NCBI GenBank assembly: GCA_026392135.1
Contig: JAPLCR010000660.1
Span: 2,039-10,099, forward strand
Direction: 5' to 3'
Length of the DNA stretch: 8,061 nucleotides
From: Armatimonadota bacterium
GTDB taxonomy: Bacteria; Armatimonadota; Chthonomonadetes; Chthonomonadales; Chthonomonadaceae
The notes below the pieces were generated by a model. That model saw only the letters and a program-made list of their open reading frames with translations, was not told the origin of the DNA and made no database searches. A program made the position numbers and the translations under genes. Shown in pieces: positions 6,410 to 8,061 of this stretch (within the stretch, counting starts at the first letter, position 1; every line of letters starts with the position of its first letter).

Positions 6410-7384
6410 ATGCGCGTAGCAGTTATAGGGTGCGGCTACATAGGGCGGCGGCACGCGGAGGCGGTTCGCCTCTCCCCCTATGCTGAGCTGGTAGCAACTT
6501 GTGATATCGACCCTGCACGAGCGCAGGCGATAGCAGGAACGGATGCGTGTGCCTACACCGACTATGTTGCGCTTCTCCAAAAAGAGAAGCCTGATGTAGT
6601 GACCATTGCCACGCCCGACCATCTGCACGTAGAGCCGACCCTTCAAGCCCTGCGTGCAGGATGTCATGTGTTCTGCGAAAAGCCACTCGCTATGACCTTA
6701 GAGGAGGCACGCCTGATGGCAGAGACGGCGGCGGAGTGTGGGCGATTCCTCGCTGTAGACTATAATCGCCGCTTTAGTTTTGGATATGGCAAGGCACACC
6801 AACTCGTACTAGAGGGGCGTATCGGCGACGTGACTCACGCTATGTTTCGAGTCACCGATGGCATACCGCCTTTTGTGAAGGGGCGTGGGGCTTACGCCTT
6901 TCTCTTCTCTATGCTGACACACCATATCGACCTCATGCGCTGGTTTTGCGGAGAGGTAGCCTCCGTTTACGCCCTCCAGAGCCGACCGGATGAGGAGGGT
7001 AAGTTTTTGGATACCGTCCTCTCTTTTGAGTTCGCTTCGGGGGCGATTGGAAGCATTGTGGGCGGGTGGCGCGAGGGGCAGACGCGCACGATAGAGGCGT
7101 TGGAGGTGGGAGGAACGCAGGGCGCAGTACTCATAGAGGATGTGCAGAAGCGCGTCCGCCTACACGGTCTATCGCCTGATAGTGTGGAGGAGTTCCAGCC
7201 AGACTACTTCTGGGGCATTCAGACTGAGTTCTATCACTCGCTAGACGCTCATGTCCTCTCCTTCCTTGAACGTACACACAAGGGAGAGCCTCCGCTCGTT
7301 TCGGGTTGGGATGGGGTACGCGGGTTGGAGATTGTTGCGGGGGCGATAGAGTCGCACTGTTCGGGATGTCGGGTGAGGCTATAG
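6410..7384 (+). CDS. Gfo/Idh/MocA-family NAD(P)-dependent oxidoreductase, 324 aa
   Basis: This is a cytoplasmic sugar or polyol dehydrogenase-type enzyme that oxidises or reduces a carbohydrate-like substrate with NAD(P). The Rossmann domain starts at once with the G7-x-G9-x-x-G12 loop ('VIGCGYIGRRH'). D32 ends the second strand and suggests a preference for NAD. 'VTIATPDHLH' and the E90-K91-P92 motif with the catalytic Lys follow. The C-terminal half carries 'THHIDLMRWF' (H171/H172 and D174), matching the conserved His and Asp of the active site. Length is normal for the family. The start was moved from an ATG at 6359 to ATG 6410 because AGGAGAGG at 6394-6401 sits directly upstream and the Rossmann strand should begin at the N-terminus. 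It follows the exported-protein genes by 64 bases without a clear terminator, so it could be co-transcribed, but its job looks unrelated. The substrate cannot be told. Confidence 0.92.
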   Translation: MRVAVIGCGYIGRRHAEAVRLSPYAELVATCDIDPARAQAIAGTDACAYTDYVALLQKEKPDVVTIATPDHLHVEPTLQALRAGCHVFCEKPLAMTLEEARLMAETAAECGRFLAVDYNRRFSFGYGKAHQLVLEGRIGDVTHAMFRVTDGIPPFVKGRGAYAFLFSMLTHHIDLMRWFCGEVASVYALQSRPDEEGKFLDTVLSFEFASGAIGSIVGGWREGQTRTIEALEVGGTQGAVLIEDVQKRVRLHGLSPDSVEEFQPDYFWGIQTEFYHSLDAHVLSFLERTHKGEPPLVSGWDGVRGLEIVAGAIESHCSGCRVRL

Positions 7385-7915
7385 TATCCTCCCTTTGCGG
7401 GCATTCAGAGCATAGGTATGCAGTCCTGCACGCAACCCTCTTCCACTCAGAACATAGGCGTTGAGGATACGGGAGACCCTATGCTGATGCCGATAGTACC
7501 AGTGACCTAACCCGTGTATTGCGCTCTCCTGACACGCTACGTGAGGGATACTCAGTATCTGGTGCATGGTGTCGAGGGCTTCTTCAAACCAGAGTGTAGG
7601 CAGTCGAGTGATTTCTGGATAGCCGCTAACAGGTATGATATCCCACCACATATAACACAGGGTGTTTAAGCGGCTGTGTTCAACCATAGTCGCAGTATGC
7701 CCTAAAACGGGAGCGCAACGCTTCGCAAAAACGTGGCGAAAAAGCGGGTAGTGGGAACGTACCCATGCAATCTGTTGTTCCTGCGAGAGGGAGCTGTGGT
7801 AGAGTCCATGGACGCACCCGCCTGCTTCATTGATAATATAGTCAAGCCCATAACTAACCACCTCATCGCTATAGGGCGCAAGTAACTCTCCGGCATGATT
7901 AAAGAGATGGGTCAT
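7379..7915 (-). CDS. Histidine-rich cytoplasmic protein of unknown function, 178 aa
   Basis: I cannot assign a family. There is no signal peptide or membrane segment. The sequence looks mostly helical and has 15 His in 178 residues (8.4%), several clustered in 'CQESAIHGLGHWYYRHQH' (128-145), where His, Glu and Cys could form a metal site or structural core. Residues 138-178 are basic, with several Arg. An in-frame TAA lies 15 bases before the ATG at 7915, so the start cannot move further upstream. That ATG has no ribosome binding site of its own; the nearest, AAAAGGAG (7944-7951), is 28 bases upstream and instead serves a possible seven-codon leader that ends on the ATG. The gene converges on the oxidoreductase and overlaps its last 6 bases, so the two share a palindromic CTATAG that supplies both stop codons. 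Confidence 0.72.
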   Translation of the reverse strand: MTHLFNHAGELLAPYSDEVVSYGLDYIINEAGGCVHGLYHSSLSQEQQIAWVRSHYPLFRHVFAKRCAPVLGHTATMVEHSRLNTLCYMWWDIIPVSGYPEITRLPTLWFEEALDTMHQILSIPHVACQESAIHGLGHWYYRHQHRVSRILNAYVLSGRGLRAGLHTYALNARKGRIL

Positions 7916-7935
7916 GTGGGTTGACGTTTAGACAA
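7912..7935 (-). CDS. Possible seven-codon leader peptide, translationally coupled
   Basis: On the minus strand AAAAGGAG (7951 down to 7944) is followed after 8 bases by TTG, then six sense codons and TGA (7914-7912). It encodes a short peptide, MSKRQPT. The TGA overlaps the ATG of the 178-aa gene as ATGA. Since that gene lacks its own binding site, the leader may deliver ribosomes to it. The evidence is only spacing and overlap, and a TTG start is uncommon, so this is tentative. Confidence 0.35.
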   Translation of the reverse strand: MSKRQPT

Positions 7936-7981
7936 ATGGGCAACTCCTTTTAGCGGTTTGTGCCTAATCGGTGTTGCCCAT
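7936..7981. repeat. Perfect 9-bp inverted repeat in the divergent intergenic region
   Basis: ATGGGCAAC (7936-7944) and GTTGCCCAT (7973-7981) are exact inverted copies 28 bases apart. They lie between the leftward 178-aa gene and the rightward gene starting at 8020. In the leftward transcript the repeat would put the AAAAGGAG ribosome binding site (7944-7951) in the loop next to the stem. As DNA it could be a split operator serving both directions. The gap is too long for an ordinary terminator and no T-run follows. Confidence 0.55.
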
Positions 7982-8019
7982 GGGGTAAAGTTCTTCTGAC
8001 AAAGGAGGAACCAAACCCC

Positions 8020-8061
8020 ATGGATTCTAGCACACTTTCCGCGTTTCGGCGCGACTTATAC
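8020..8061 (+). CDS. First 14 codons of a rightward gene, possibly a transposase
   Basis: A strong ribosome binding site, AAAGGAGG (8001-8008), lies 11 bases before ATG 8020, and the frame stays open to the right edge. The 14 residues read MDSSTLSAFRRDLY. Some DDE transposases of insertion sequences begin with a similar 'L..FR..LY.....R.DALFEL' stretch, so an insertion sequence may start near here. Fourteen residues cannot prove it, and no terminal inverted repeat can be checked within the window. Confidence 0.55.
   Translation, partial: MDSSTLSAFRRDLY

Noticed and set aside
1..8061. CRISPR array, tRNA or rRNA genes, toxin-antitoxin or phage defence genes
   Set aside because: No regularly spaced repeats, cloverleaf-like segments or recognisable nuclease, toxin or defence motifs were seen on either strand.

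Overview
The window reads as part of a bacterial chromosome with moderate to high GC. Sampled 60-base lines range from 22/60 G+C (6121-6180) to 39/60 (6601-6660). The best taxonomic hint is the leftward gene at 1343-1984. It is a type IV prepilin-like protein with a short GFTLIE leader, an 'SNLRQIG..MYAQDNDG.YP' block and a C-terminal 'LFADGHV' motif, a family greatly expanded in Armatimonadota and Planctomycetota. An armatimonadote is my favoured guess, but this is inference from family style, not proof.

Layout, left to right. (1) The 3' part of a rightward nucleoside:H+ symporter-like transporter of the major facilitator superfamily, open at the left edge and ending at 1199, is followed by a strong hairpin terminator. 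(2) The prepilin-like gene converges on it from the right. (3) A divergently transcribed gene (2204-3124) encodes a secreted or periplasmic beta-propeller of about six repeats. (4) A consensus sigma-70 promoter (TTGACA, 16 bp, TATAAT) and a perfect 8-bp hairpin next to the ribosome binding site precede a run of three rightward genes, all with signal peptides: a 167-aa glycine/serine/threonine-rich protein, a 562-aa protein with one clear and one probable STN (secretin/TonB short N-terminal) domain, and a 247-aa protein overlapping the previous gene by 4 bases. (5) A Gfo/Idh/MocA-type NAD(P)-dependent oxidoreductase follows in the same direction. (6) A leftward, histidine-rich cytoplasmic protein of unknown function ends inside the last codons of the oxidoreductase. 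(7) The first 14 codons of another rightward gene, with a strong ribosome binding site, lie at the right edge.

The part with most unexplained structure is 3259-6345. It looks like a small exported-protein operon with its own strong promoter, a 5' hairpin, and a hairpin between genes 1 and 2. That arrangement would give much more of the first product than of the other two. The STN domains in the second protein, and a weak secretin-like pattern at the end of the third, suggest an outer-membrane or envelope assembly, but no function is established. The remaining genes look like ordinary metabolism, transport and surface functions with no obvious shared pathway.

Several start codons were moved from the longest open frame to internal starts with a proper ribosome binding site and, where relevant, an N-terminal signal peptide: 3343, 3917, 5602 and 6410.
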